Source: Bacteroidales bacterium
Lineage (GTDB): Bacteria > Bacteroidota > Bacteroidia > Bacteroidales > GCA-2748055
Direction of reading: 5' to 3'
NCBI GenBank assembly: GCA_021740585.1
Contig: JAIOZM010000004.1
Location: 1-64,000, forward strand
DNA: 64,000 nucleotides
Under the pieces are notes generated by a model, which saw only the letters and a program-made list of their open reading frames with translations, ran no database searches and was not told the DNA's origin. Below, piece by piece: positions 1 to 7,568 of this stretch. The position numbers and the translations under genes are program-made. Each line of letters opens with the position of its first letter. Position 1 is the stretch's first letter.

Positions 1-5
1 ACTTG

Positions 6-60
6 TCTCTTTCGGGGGATTTCGCTCCGGCTACGCCTTCACTTCATCCCCCGAAAGAGA
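6..60. repeat. Perfect 15-bp inverted repeat with 25-nt loop
   Basis: Bases 6-20 and 46-60 are exact reverse complements (15 bp arms, pyrimidine-rich then G-rich), separated by a 25-nt loop. As RNA this is a strong hairpin. No T-run follows, so it is not a classical intrinsic terminator. It looks like a dispersed intergenic palindrome. The rest of 61-273 shows no convincing gene; the open frame at 3-218 lacks any recognisable protein feature. Confidence 0.6.
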
Positions 61-273
61 GTGTATCAACAAATTTAACAATTATGTCAAAGAACTTTAT
101 CTACATCCCATTGCCATATGGCACAAATATAGGGGAGGAACAGATGGTCGTTTCAAAGAATATTAATTTTGGGCTTAAGTTCTACAACGCTATCGGGAAT
201 CCTTCGGCAGGCTTATGAACCGCCCAGCACCCATCCCCCTCGAAACTTATCTTTACAATAATTACTCTCAGCC

Positions 274-306
274 TTTGCTTTTTCCACGACAGAATCCTTA
301 TTTTTA
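274..306 (+). promoter_or_regulatory. Possible Bacteroidota sigma-ABfr promoter for the gene at 328
   Basis: TTTG at 274-277 is followed after 21 nt by TATTTTTA at 299-306. This fits the Bacteroidota -33 TTTG / -7 TAnnTTTG layout with one mismatch in the -7 box. Transcription would begin only about 15 nt before the start codon. The match is weak in AT-rich DNA, so the call is tentative. Confidence 0.3.
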
Positions 307-327
307 CCCAAACAAAAAACAAATAAT

Positions 328-1218
328 ATGAAGAAATTATTAAGTGTGTTTATAATATCACTAATGGTGTCTGCCGGTATTTTTGCTATTCCTCCGTTTT
401 ACTCATTGGGAAGCAAGTCGGGAGATATTTTGGAGCTTGCAGAGTCGGTTAACTCTAAACTTGCAACTGAAGGCTTCGACATCCTGGGTGAGTACCATCC
501 AGGCAATGACAAAAGCTTATATGTAATTGTATTTAGTAGCAAAGCATTAATATCCAGCGCATCAAGAGTAAAAGACAGGGGTTTGCTGGGTGGAGTATTG
601 AGGGTTGGTTTAGTAAGTAGTGGTAATCAGGTAAAGCTTAGTATGTTAAATCCCGATTATATGTTCAATGCCTATTTCAGGACAGCAATGTCGGATGCAT
701 CATTATCGTCAGCCCTGAATGAAGTGAGTAAGCAGGCAAAAGATGCTTTAAAGACTTTAAATGGGACTCTGTCTGGTTTCGGTGGGGATGTAAGCGAGAA
801 AGAACTTCAGAAGTATCATTATATGATGGGCATGCCCTATTTCACTGATCCGGTGAAACTTGCGGAATTTTCATCCTTTGAAGAGGGTGTAAAAATAATC
901 AGCGCCAATTTAAAAGCCGGGAAGGGTAGTACTGTTAAAGTATATGAAAACATTATTACAGGCAAAAAGGTGGCTGTATTTGGGGTAGGCTTGCTTGATA
1001 CAGGAACCGGAGAGGCAAACTTTCTCTCAATTATAGGGACTGACCATGTGGCAGCTATGCCTTATGAGATTATTCTTATGGACAATGAAGCCAGTATGTT
1101 ACATGGACGTTTCAGGTTCGCTTTATACTGGCCGGAGCTTACTATGGGGACATTTACTAAGATAATGAGTACTCCGGGAGATGTGGAAGAAAGCCTAAAA
1201 GGTCTTTGTATAAAATAA
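328..1218 (+). CDS. Secreted protein of unknown function, 296 aa
   Basis: The protein starts with a clear signal peptide (about residues 1-20, hydrophobic core ending in AIPP) and has no lipobox Cys, so a periplasmic or secreted location is likely. Two similar-sized halves can be seen: residues about 30-150 with GEYHPGNDKSLYVIVFSS, and about 180-296 with a KLAEF...GVKIISANL segment followed by VAVFGVGLLDTGTGE and MPYEIILMDN. The second half has the beta-alpha rhythm of a DUF302-like fold, but this is only an impression. It stands alone, 300 bp before the tRNA-Leu locus, and has no visible link to the polysaccharide locus downstream. The ATG is the first one in frame with the signal peptide. 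Confidence 0.75.
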   Translation: MKKLLSVFIISLMVSAGIFAIPPFYSLGSKSGDILELAESVNSKLATEGFDILGEYHPGNDKSLYVIVFSSKALISSASRVKDRGLLGGVLRVGLVSSGNQVKLSMLNPDYMFNAYFRTAMSDASLSSALNEVSKQAKDALKTLNGTLSGFGGDVSEKELQKYHYMMGMPYFTDPVKLAEFSSFEEGVKIISANLKAGKGSTVKVYENIITGKKVAVFGVGLLDTGTGEANFLSIIGTDHVAAMPYEIILMDNEASMLHGRFRFALYWPELTMGTFTKIMSTPGDVEESLKGLCIK

Positions 1219-1276
1219 ATCTTGCATTCAGATGAGCTTTTATTGTCGGGATATTTTTTACTAAAAGATATTTGTT

Positions 1277-1284
1277 TAAATTTG
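1277..1284 (+). promoter_or_regulatory. -7 box (TAAATTTG) upstream of the tRNA-Leu locus
   Basis: TAAATTTG at 1277-1284 matches the Bacteroidota -7 consensus TAnnTTTG exactly. The -33 region (about 1253-1256) is only T-rich. Transcription would start near 1291. The first tRNA-like 15-mer begins at 1316, so this was probably the original tRNA-Leu promoter before the two 101-bp repeat units were inserted between it and the intact tRNA at 1518. Confidence 0.4.
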
Positions 1285-1315
1285 CAACGCTTAAAAAACA
1301 TTTACCTTTCCAAAT

Positions 1316-1517
1316 GCCCGGGTGGCGGAACCGAGCAGCCGAAGGATGAGAGCTACCGCCGAGAAAGAATCAAATAGAAGCATATACGTTCCTTTACAAT
1401 AAAAAATATAAGCGTTGCCCGGGTGGCGGAACCGAGCAGCCGAAGGATGAGAGCTACCGCCGAGAAAGAATCAAATAGAAGCATATACATTCCTTTACAA
1501 TAAAAAATATAAGCGTT
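1316..1517 (+). repeat. Two tandem 101-bp repeats carrying the 5' end of tRNA-Leu
   Basis: Units 1316-1416 and 1417-1517 are nearly identical (period 101; one visible difference, cgtt versus catt near their ends). Each begins with the first 15 nt of the adjacent tRNA-Leu (gcccgggtggcggaa), then diverges into a ccgag...gaagga...ccgccgag block and an A/T-rich tail ending aagcgtt. The intact tRNA starts exactly one period later at 1518. The units therefore look like truncated tRNA copies created by insertion into, and duplication of, the tRNA 5' region. Confidence 0.85.
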
Positions 1518-1603
1518 GCCCGGGTGGCGGAATAGGTAGACGCGCTGGACTTAAAATCCAGTGACCAGTAATGGTCGTGCCGGTTCGATTCCGGCTCCGG
1601 GTA
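1518..1603 (+). tRNA. tRNA-Leu (anticodon UAA)
   Basis: This is an 86-nt type II tRNA. The acceptor arm pairs GCCCGGG with TCCGGGT (G-U at both ends). The anticodon stem CTGGA/TCCAG encloses the loop CTTAAAA with anticodon TAA, which reads UUA Leu. A variable arm of the GACCAGTAATGGTC type follows, and the T arm is GCCGG-TTCGATT-CCGGC. The discriminator base is A1603. CCA is not encoded (the next bases are CAA), so it must be added after transcription. A hairpin and T-run follow at 1634-1660. Confidence 0.95.
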
Positions 1604-1633
1604 CAATTTTTTAGACCATAGACGATGGACAGT

Positions 1634-1660
1634 AGACCATAGTTTGTGGTCTTTCTTTTT
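1634..1660 (+). terminator. Intrinsic terminator of tRNA-Leu
   Basis: AGACCA (1634-1639) pairs with TGGTCT (1647-1652) around a 7-nt loop and is followed by a T-rich run to 1660. It lies 31 nt after the tRNA. A near copy (1856-1861 with 1869-1874, then T-run) follows the pseudo-tRNA, so tRNA and terminator were duplicated together. Confidence 0.6.
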
Positions 1661-1667
1661 GAGGGGA

Positions 1668-1795
1668 GGTGGCGGAACCGAGGACGAAGGACGAGCTCAT
1701 GAGCGCGACGAAGGAGCGCGAGTAATAGGTAGACGCGTCCCGAGGCTTCGGGATGACCAGTAATGGTCGTGCCGGTTCGATTCCGGCTCCGGGTA
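1668..1795 (+). pseudogene. Pseudo-tRNA-Leu with inserted repeat and replaced anticodon arm
   Basis: Bases 1668-1677 match the tRNA-Leu 5' part (ggtggcggaa). A 48-nt insert (1678-1725, starting ccgaggacgaagg) then splits the D arm. The D-arm remainder follows, and the 17 nt of the anticodon arm are replaced by a palindrome (tcccga-ggct-tcggga). The variable arm, T arm and 3' acceptor strand (to 1795) are identical to the real tRNA. With no 5' acceptor strand, a split D arm and no normal anticodon loop it cannot be a working tRNA. Its downstream flank repeats the flank of the intact tRNA, which supports origin by segmental duplication. Confidence 0.8.
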
Positions 1796-1910
1796 CAATT
1801 TTTTAGACCATAGACGATGGACAATACTTGTCTGCCGAAACATTAGCCTAGTTAGAGACCATGGTTTGTGGTCTTTCTTTTTCTACACTTTCACACTATA
1901 TAAAATTTAA

Positions 1911-2019
1911 AAAAAAAGCGGGTTCTTAAATTCTCTAATTCATGCGATCGCTGATTATACTAGTTATTCAAAAGGAGCGGTTTCTTTGTTGTAATTTTTA
2001 TTATTGAAAAGTTCGCAAA
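1911..2019 (-). pseudogene. Relic of an HTCS gene (linker and start of histidine kinase domain)
   Basis: Read on the minus strand this stretch gives FANFSIIKITTKKPLLLNN-stop-YNQRSHELENLRTRFF. It aligns with residues about 825-873 of the intact HTCS at 3174-7337 (FANFSIIKIATKKQLILDN ... NQRLHELENLRTRFF). The reading frame carries a stop and ends just before the H-box. It is a short remnant of a second, deleted HTCS gene or a partial duplicate of the neighbour, in the same orientation. Confidence 0.8.
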
Positions 2020-2086
2020 CTAAAAACAAAGAAAAATCGTGCTGTAAAATTTCCAGAAAATATTTATTAATCTTGTTTTTTGGGAA

Positions 2087-2118
2087 TTTGTATAGACTAA
2101 CTCAATAAATTAATTTTA
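2087..2118 (+). promoter_or_regulatory. Possible promoter for the gene at 2173
   Basis: TTTG at 2087-2090 and TAATTTTA at 2111-2118 are separated by 20 nt, which fits the Bacteroidota -33/-7 spacing. The -7 box has A in place of the final G. The predicted leader is about 45 nt. Confidence 0.35.
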
Positions 2119-2172
2119 AGGCAAAATACAGATTGAAATTCAATATATTTAGGCAAAAAATAATGCATTAAT

Positions 2173-3186
2173 ATGGATTACAAAAAAGTAAAAAAAGCAA
2201 GGCTCTTTCTGATTCTTATTCTGGTCGTCTCATTTAATGCTAGAAGTCAGTCACCATGTTCCTGGAATCCGGAAAAAAAAGAAATGGAGTTTTCTTTATC
2301 AGATATATCCGGCGTACTTAATTGTGATATGCAACAAAACCCCGGGCCTGGTAAAAGTCATCATTTCAGCAATGTAATATACAAACCAACTGGCATGATG
2401 ATCAGTCCGGACGGAGAACGCATGGCGGGCGCAGGTATGTTGAATTTTTTCCGCGTGCTCATCGAAGGTGGATACCTTACCGAGCTGCGTGTTGAAGAAG
2501 CCGAACTGGAACCTGGGGAGGATGGTATTAGCCTCACTTGGATGCCTACAATTCGACGACAGGCCAAAGTAAAAGTCAAATTTACATTCAAGGAACCGAA
2601 TATTATCGATATGGATATGTGGGTCGAAACGCTTAGCAACTACCCGGGATTCGAAATTCTTCTGTCGGCCTATCTGGCACCCGGATTTGAATCGGGTGTA
2701 TATGTGGCAACCGAAGAGTTTGGCCCGGTTGTTCCGGAACAAATCCGGCTGATTGATCAGCCGATGATTCATAGAATCTGGCCTTTTTTTCCCCGCAACG
2801 AGGCTGGTGCAAACCTTCTTACCGATGGCCGTCACCAAAAAGGACGTTTTTTTTGGAGAATGGCCATAGGAAGACGATACGGAATGCCGCTCGCATTTTT
2901 CAGTAAAAATGGGGTGGATGCCCTACTGATGGGACGACCGGAAGATGTTTATGCAGTTGGAGCCACCTATAAAGGAGATGAGGTAAACGATAATGTGGCA
3001 GGTCACCGAAGTCTCTATTTATCGGTGTTTGGTGAGGATTTTAAAGCAGGAGAAGGCAGATACACCCAAATGAGGATGATCATTGGTGATTATGGCAGCG
3101 ATCCCGAAAAACACAAAGAACTTTACCAGTCCTTTTTGAAAGATGTGGAGTCTACCCCCCGATCATTTACAATCTATCCTTTATAG
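2173..3186 (+). CDS. Secreted beta-rich protein of unknown function, 337 aa
   Basis: A signal peptide is visible (KKARLFLILILVVSFNARSQ, about residues 7-26), so the product is exported. The body is rich in alternating beta-strand patterns (RVLIEGGYLTELRVEEAELE; QAKVKVKFTFKEPNIIDMDMWVE), with aromatic and acidic residues reminiscent of a galactose-mutarotase-like or carbohydrate-binding sandwich. I do not recognise the family and see no catalytic motif. Its 3' end overlaps the end of the convergent HTCS gene by 13 bp (3174-3186), so the two mRNAs would overlap. Being next to the HTCS suggests a role in the same glycan system, but this is inference. Confidence 0.7.
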   Translation: MDYKKVKKARLFLILILVVSFNARSQSPCSWNPEKKEMEFSLSDISGVLNCDMQQNPGPGKSHHFSNVIYKPTGMMISPDGERMAGAGMLNFFRVLIEGGYLTELRVEEAELEPGEDGISLTWMPTIRRQAKVKVKFTFKEPNIIDMDMWVETLSNYPGFEILLSAYLAPGFESGVYVATEEFGPVVPEQIRLIDQPMIHRIWPFFPRNEAGANLLTDGRHQKGRFFWRMAIGRRYGMPLAFFSKNGVDALLMGRPEDVYAVGATYKGDEVNDNVAGHRSLYLSVFGEDFKAGEGRYTQMRMIIGDYGSDPEKHKELYQSFLKDVESTPRSFTIYPL

Positions 3187-6100
3187 TCCGAAGGTCTCAC
3201 TCCATATTTTACTTTAAAGCACTTACTGAAGTATTTAGGGTTGGTAAAGCCAACCATATAAGCTACTTCAGAAATGCGCAGTTTTTGTTGCATGATTAAT
3301 TGTACAGCCCGATGAAGCCTCATATTCTGTAATAATTCTTTCCCCGATTGACCGGTAATAGTTTTAATTTTTCTGTAAAAATTGGTATGACTCATGCCAA
3401 GAATCTTTTCCATAGATTCAACTGAGAATTCAGGATCCGGAATACCCTCTTCAATAGTTTCAATTAGTTTTTTCAAGAATAATTCGTCGGACGATGTTAC
3501 CGTAACTTCGGAAGGTTCTAACAGTATATTCTTTTGAAATAGATTTCGTAATTGCTCTCTTAATTGCAGTATCTTTTTTATCCGCAGACAAAGATAATCT
3601 ATATCAAATGGTTTGGGTATATAATCATCTGCACCTAATTCAATACTTTTAAACTTTGTTTCTGCATCTACTTTCGCAGTTAATAAAATTATTGGTATAT
3701 GACTGGTCTCAATGTTGGATTTTATTTTAGCGCAAAATTCGAATCCGTCCATTATGGGCATCATAATATCACTGACAATAAGTGATGGAGACTCTTTCAT
3801 TGCAATAGCATGTCCTTCTTGCCCATTAACAGCTTCAAATATTTTATAGTTCTTTGAAAGAACGGATTTTAAATACGACCTCATGTCTGCATTATCCTCA
3901 ACCAATAATATACTCTCGGCATTTTCCGGATAGAGTGGCTCATTTGTTTCGGTAACAGCTGTTTCAAGAGATATCAGCAATGTTGGTGATTTTGTCTGAA
4001 CCTCTTTAGAGACATTTTCTTCGAGCTCGGAGTAAAGAGGTAAATAAAAGATAAAACTAGAGCCAAAACCTTTTTTACTCTTAACATGTATATATCCCTG
4101 ATGAGATTCAATAAGGTCTTTAGTATGAGAAAGCCCGATACCGTATCCCTTCACCGTGCTTTCCGGATCCTGATAAAAACGCTCGAAAATTTTCTCGGTT
4201 TTCTCCTCAGACATCCCTGATCCACTGTCCTGAACTTCTATCATAATATAAAAATCAGTAGCGGGTATAAATGGCAAGTGATTTAGGTTTGTGGCAGGTA
4301 TGGACTCAAAATTAACAGTTATCTCACCTTGTTCAGTATATTTAAGGGAGTTCGATAAAAGGTTGAACAAAACTTTTCCAACGATATCTTTATCAATAAA
4401 AGCGACTATTTTCTCTTCAGGACTATTAATATTATAATTCAATCCTTTATCTTTTATGGCCAGTTCAAAGAGAATGGCTTCATTTTTAATGAATTCAACT
4501 ATTTCAACACTTTTTAGCTTTGGTTTTAGATTTCCGGTTTCAAATTTGCGAATATCCAGTAATTGTTCCACACGATACCTCAGGCGTTTTGCACTCCGGT
4601 TAACCATATCCAACTGACTTCTCAATTCTTCGTTAATTTTCAAATTTTTAAGAATATTTTCAAGAGGTCCTGTTATAAGAGTTAAAGGAGTACGTAAATC
4701 ATGAGACATGTTTATAAAAAACCGGGTCCTTAAATTCTCTAGTTCATGTAAACGCTGATTATGCTCATTATCCAGAATGAGCTGTTTTTTTGTCGCAATT
4801 TTTATTATTGAGAAGTTGGCAAAGTAAAATACAATTAGTCCAAAAGTTAGTATATAAAGGATTACAGCCCACCATTTAAGCCAGAATGGGGTTTGGATAT
4901 GAATAAAAATACGCGCTGTATCATCACTCCATACCCCGTCACTGTTTGTAGCTCTTACTTCAAAAATATATTTCCCAAAATTTAAATTGGTATAATTGGC
5001 ACTTCGCTTTGACGCAGTAGTGGTAATCCAGTCATTATCATATCCGCGCATAATGTATTCATATTGTATTTTCTCAGGATCAGAGAAATATAATGCAGAA
5101 AAATCAAAGCGTAGATCATTCTGGTTAGCTTTTAATATAAGGCTATCTGTAATATCTATCGATTTTAGAAGAATAGAATTACTATTTTCTTTAGAATAAG
5201 GGATAACTTTTTCATTAAAAAGATAAAAATCAGTAATAACTGCAGATGGAGAAAGGGGATTTATACCAATCTCATCAGGGTAAAATACATTAACGCCATT
5301 AATCCCGCCAAAAATGAACTCGCCGTATTCTGATTTAAAGGACGCGTGTTCTGAAAATTCATTGCTTTGGAGTCCATCTGATATTTTATAATTGGAAAAA
5401 GATTTCTTCTCTATATTGAATTTGGAGAGGCCTCCATTTGTTCCTAACCAGATATGACCATCGTCATCCTCCAGAATAGATTGAATCATATTATTTGGAA
5501 GACCATCCTCCATTTTCCAGGTTTTGAAGACAGATTTCCCATTTTCCAAATCAGTTTTAACCAGATTTAAACCTTCATAAGTACCTACCCATAATTGATC
5601 TTTTTTATCAACACAGAGTGAGCGAATATAATTACTACTTAATCTTCCTGGCTCATCTGAGCTGGCTAATAAAGGAATAATTTTCTCTGGAAATTGATCA
5701 TCATCTAGAATTATTTGGTTCAGGCCACCACCTTCAGTTCCCGCCCAAATGGTGTTATTTTTTTTATCATATTTTAGAACACGCGTATTGTTGAAAGATA
5801 TCGCAGGACTTGAATTTTCATCATAAAGAGTCTTCTCAAAGCTATAATCAGAGTTCATTTCAACACGCACAACCCCTGACATTGATGCAATCCAAAAAAT
5901 ATTATCTGACGATCTCTCAATATTGAAGCAAGCGTTATAAGCAAATACATCACTTAGTTGTTTAAATTCGAGGCTTGACACAATTTTCACCTCGTCATTT
6001 TTAATTTCTACCAAATGAGCGCCTGAATTTGTGGCAAGCCAAAGATGATTTTTGTCGACAGGATAAATATGAAAAATAGTGGTTTTATCCAGCCCCATTT

Positions 6101-7337
6101 TTTTAAACTCCTTTCTTTTGTAATCGTATTTGATTAGCCCATCGAAGTGCATACCAAGCCATAAATTCTGATCCGAATCTTTGTAAACTGCCCTTATAAA
6201 ATTATTTACCTTTCCTGTTTGATCAAGGGGAGGAATCCTTATTATTTTAAATAATTTTTGATATGGATCATAGGTATTAATCCCCTTCCCAAGGGTTCCT
6301 ATCCATAGCATCCCATCACGAGAAACAAAAAGACTGCGAATTAAGTTAGAGTTTAAACTTCCGGTTTGAAATTCATTATTCTGATAAATTGCGAATTCAA
6401 TATTCTCCTCTCCCGAACTCTGAGAATCAATTCTGTTGAGTCCGTCCTTATAATTTCCAAGCCATATATTTCCTGATAAGTCGACAACCAGAGCTTTTAT
6501 ATTATTCGATAAAAGTCCCGGACTGATTTCTGAAGAAAATCTTTTTAATTGATCATTATCTTCCCTAAATCTGTACAAGCCCACATCTTGTGTCCCAATC
6601 CATATAAGCCCCGAAGAATCTATAACCATATCATTTATCTCCCTGATTTCTTGAAGATTTTCAGGAAGTTCAGGAAAACGAAATTGATTCTCGTTTTCGA
6701 CGGAGTATTCAAAACAACTTATACCTTCCCAGGCACCAATCCATATTTTTCCATCCGCCCCTTTCGAAATTTTGTTTACAGAGGAATTTATAAATGTTTT
6801 ATCCATAATTTTCAGATCAACATGATCAATATCCTGGATAATTTTCACTAAAGACTCCTCAGAAATCGGGTCGTTTGTGAGTGATAATCGGAAAAGGCCC
6901 CGATAGGTTCCAATCCATAAATTATTATCGTCAGCAAGCAAATTTCTCACTATAAGTTGTTTGCCAAAATAAAAGTCAGGGAGAGCAAAGAATTGCTGAC
7001 TTATAGGATCAAAAAGATTTATTCCATTCCCCGTGCCTATCCATATCCTTCCAAATTTATCCTCTGCCAGAGAATAAATTGTATTATGCATCAGGCTGTT
7101 TGAGGCCCTTGAATTTATTGTATATGTAGTGATAGAGTATCCATCATACTTATTTAAGCCATCAAGGGTTCCAAACCACATATACCCTTTTCTGTCTTGA
7201 AGGAAACAATAAATTTCACTTTGCGACAGGCCTTCTTCCGAAGTAATCTGCTTAAACCTTATTTCTTCTGCAAAACTTGTTTCTGCACTTAGAAAAAAAG
7301 GAATAATAAGGTAAAATATTAAAAAAAGCTTTCTCAT
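3174..7337 (-). CDS. Hybrid two-component system regulator (HTCS), 1387 aa
   Basis: A one-protein glycan sensor and transcription factor anchored in the inner membrane. After a signal peptide (residues 1-23) come repeated 'GLIWIGT..GLYRF' type blades forming the two periplasmic Reg_prop beta-propellers (to about 715), a Y_Y_Y domain (about 720-800), one membrane segment (about 800-823), a histidine kinase with H879 in NMSHDLRTPL, an ATPase with N-box NLLSNSLKY and DSGSGM, a receiver with phospho-acceptor D1190 in VSDIMMPIMDG, and a C-terminal AraC-type double HTH ending in GFTNPKYFSKCFK. All key residues are present, so it should be active. It is divergent from the enzyme array and is the only regulator seen, so it likely activates the 7569, 21781 and 47195 units through the shared 15-mer. 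Confidence 0.97.
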   Translation of the reverse strand: MRKLFLIFYLIIPFFLSAETSFAEEIRFKQITSEEGLSQSEIYCFLQDRKGYMWFGTLDGLNKYDGYSITTYTINSRASNSLMHNTIYSLAEDKFGRIWIGTGNGINLFDPISQQFFALPDFYFGKQLIVRNLLADDNNLWIGTYRGLFRLSLTNDPISEESLVKIIQDIDHVDLKIMDKTFINSSVNKISKGADGKIWIGAWEGISCFEYSVENENQFRFPELPENLQEIREINDMVIDSSGLIWIGTQDVGLYRFREDNDQLKRFSSEISPGLLSNNIKALVVDLSGNIWLGNYKDGLNRIDSQSSGEENIEFAIYQNNEFQTGSLNSNLIRSLFVSRDGMLWIGTLGKGINTYDPYQKLFKIIRIPPLDQTGKVNNFIRAVYKDSDQNLWLGMHFDGLIKYDYKRKEFKKMGLDKTTIFHIYPVDKNHLWLATNSGAHLVEIKNDEVKIVSSLEFKQLSDVFAYNACFNIERSSDNIFWIASMSGVVRVEMNSDYSFEKTLYDENSSPAISFNNTRVLKYDKKNNTIWAGTEGGGLNQIILDDDQFPEKIIPLLASSDEPGRLSSNYIRSLCVDKKDQLWVGTYEGLNLVKTDLENGKSVFKTWKMEDGLPNNMIQSILEDDDGHIWLGTNGGLSKFNIEKKSFSNYKISDGLQSNEFSEHASFKSEYGEFIFGGINGVNVFYPDEIGINPLSPSAVITDFYLFNEKVIPYSKENSNSILLKSIDITDSLILKANQNDLRFDFSALYFSDPEKIQYEYIMRGYDNDWITTTASKRSANYTNLNFGKYIFEVRATNSDGVWSDDTARIFIHIQTPFWLKWWAVILYILTFGLIVFYFANFSIIKIATKKQLILDNEHNQRLHELENLRTRFFINMSHDLRTPLTLITGPLENILKNLKINEELRSQLDMVNRSAKRLRYRVEQLLDIRKFETGNLKPKLKSVEIVEFIKNEAILFELAIKDKGLNYNINSPEEKIVAFIDKDIVGKVLFNLLSNSLKYTEQGEITVNFESIPATNLNHLPFIPATDFYIMIEVQDSGSGMSEEKTEKIFERFYQDPESTVKGYGIGLSHTKDLIESHQGYIHVKSKKGFGSSFIFYLPLYSELEENVSKEVQTKSPTLLISLETAVTETNEPLYPENAESILLVEDNADMRSYLKSVLSKNYKIFEAVNGQEGHAIAMKESPSLIVSDIMMPIMDGFEFCAKIKSNIETSHIPIILLTAKVDAETKFKSIELGADDYIPKPFDIDYLCLRIKKILQLREQLRNLFQKNILLEPSEVTVTSSDELFLKKLIETIEEGIPDPEFSVESMEKILGMSHTNFYRKIKTITGQSGKELLQNMRLHRAVQLIMQQKLRISEVAYMVGFTNPKYFSKCFKVKYGVRPSDYKG

Positions 7338-7467
7338 AACTTGATAATTGCTAAAAGTAAGTTATAAAAATACTATTTCCCAAATCGAAGAATGGGAATC
7401 TAAAATTCCATTTATAAAAGTATGGCTTAAAAAACTTTCTTTCTAGCATATAACGTTTTTTAACCGC

Positions 7468-7517
7468 AAATTGGAATAAAACATATCCTATAAGGTGATA
7501 TTCATTTAATAAATTTG
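7468..7517 (+). promoter_or_regulatory. Candidate HTCS operator and promoter, site 1
   Basis: AAATTGGAATAAAAC at 7468-7482 is followed after 27 nt by a perfect -7 box TAAATTTG at 7510-7517. No -33 TTTG is present at the usual distance, as expected for an activator-dependent promoter. The same 15-mer occurs at 21644 with a 26-nt gap to TAACTTTG, and a near copy occurs at 46953 with a 26-nt gap to TAATTTTG. It lies in the divergent gap between the HTCS and the GH27 fusion gene. Confidence 0.65.
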
Positions 7518-7568
7518 AACCAGTTATAAAACCAGGTTCCATTATATGGAATAATATTTTAAATTTCC

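Noticed and set aside
3-218. 71-codon frame at the left edge
   Set aside because: It starts inside the 15-bp inverted repeat and shows no signal, domain or RBS.
1495-1824. 109-codon open frame on the minus strand
   Set aside because: It is the antisense of the tRNA-Leu and of the pseudo-tRNA; the repeated SRNRTGTTITGH peptide is the T arm and variable arm read backwards.
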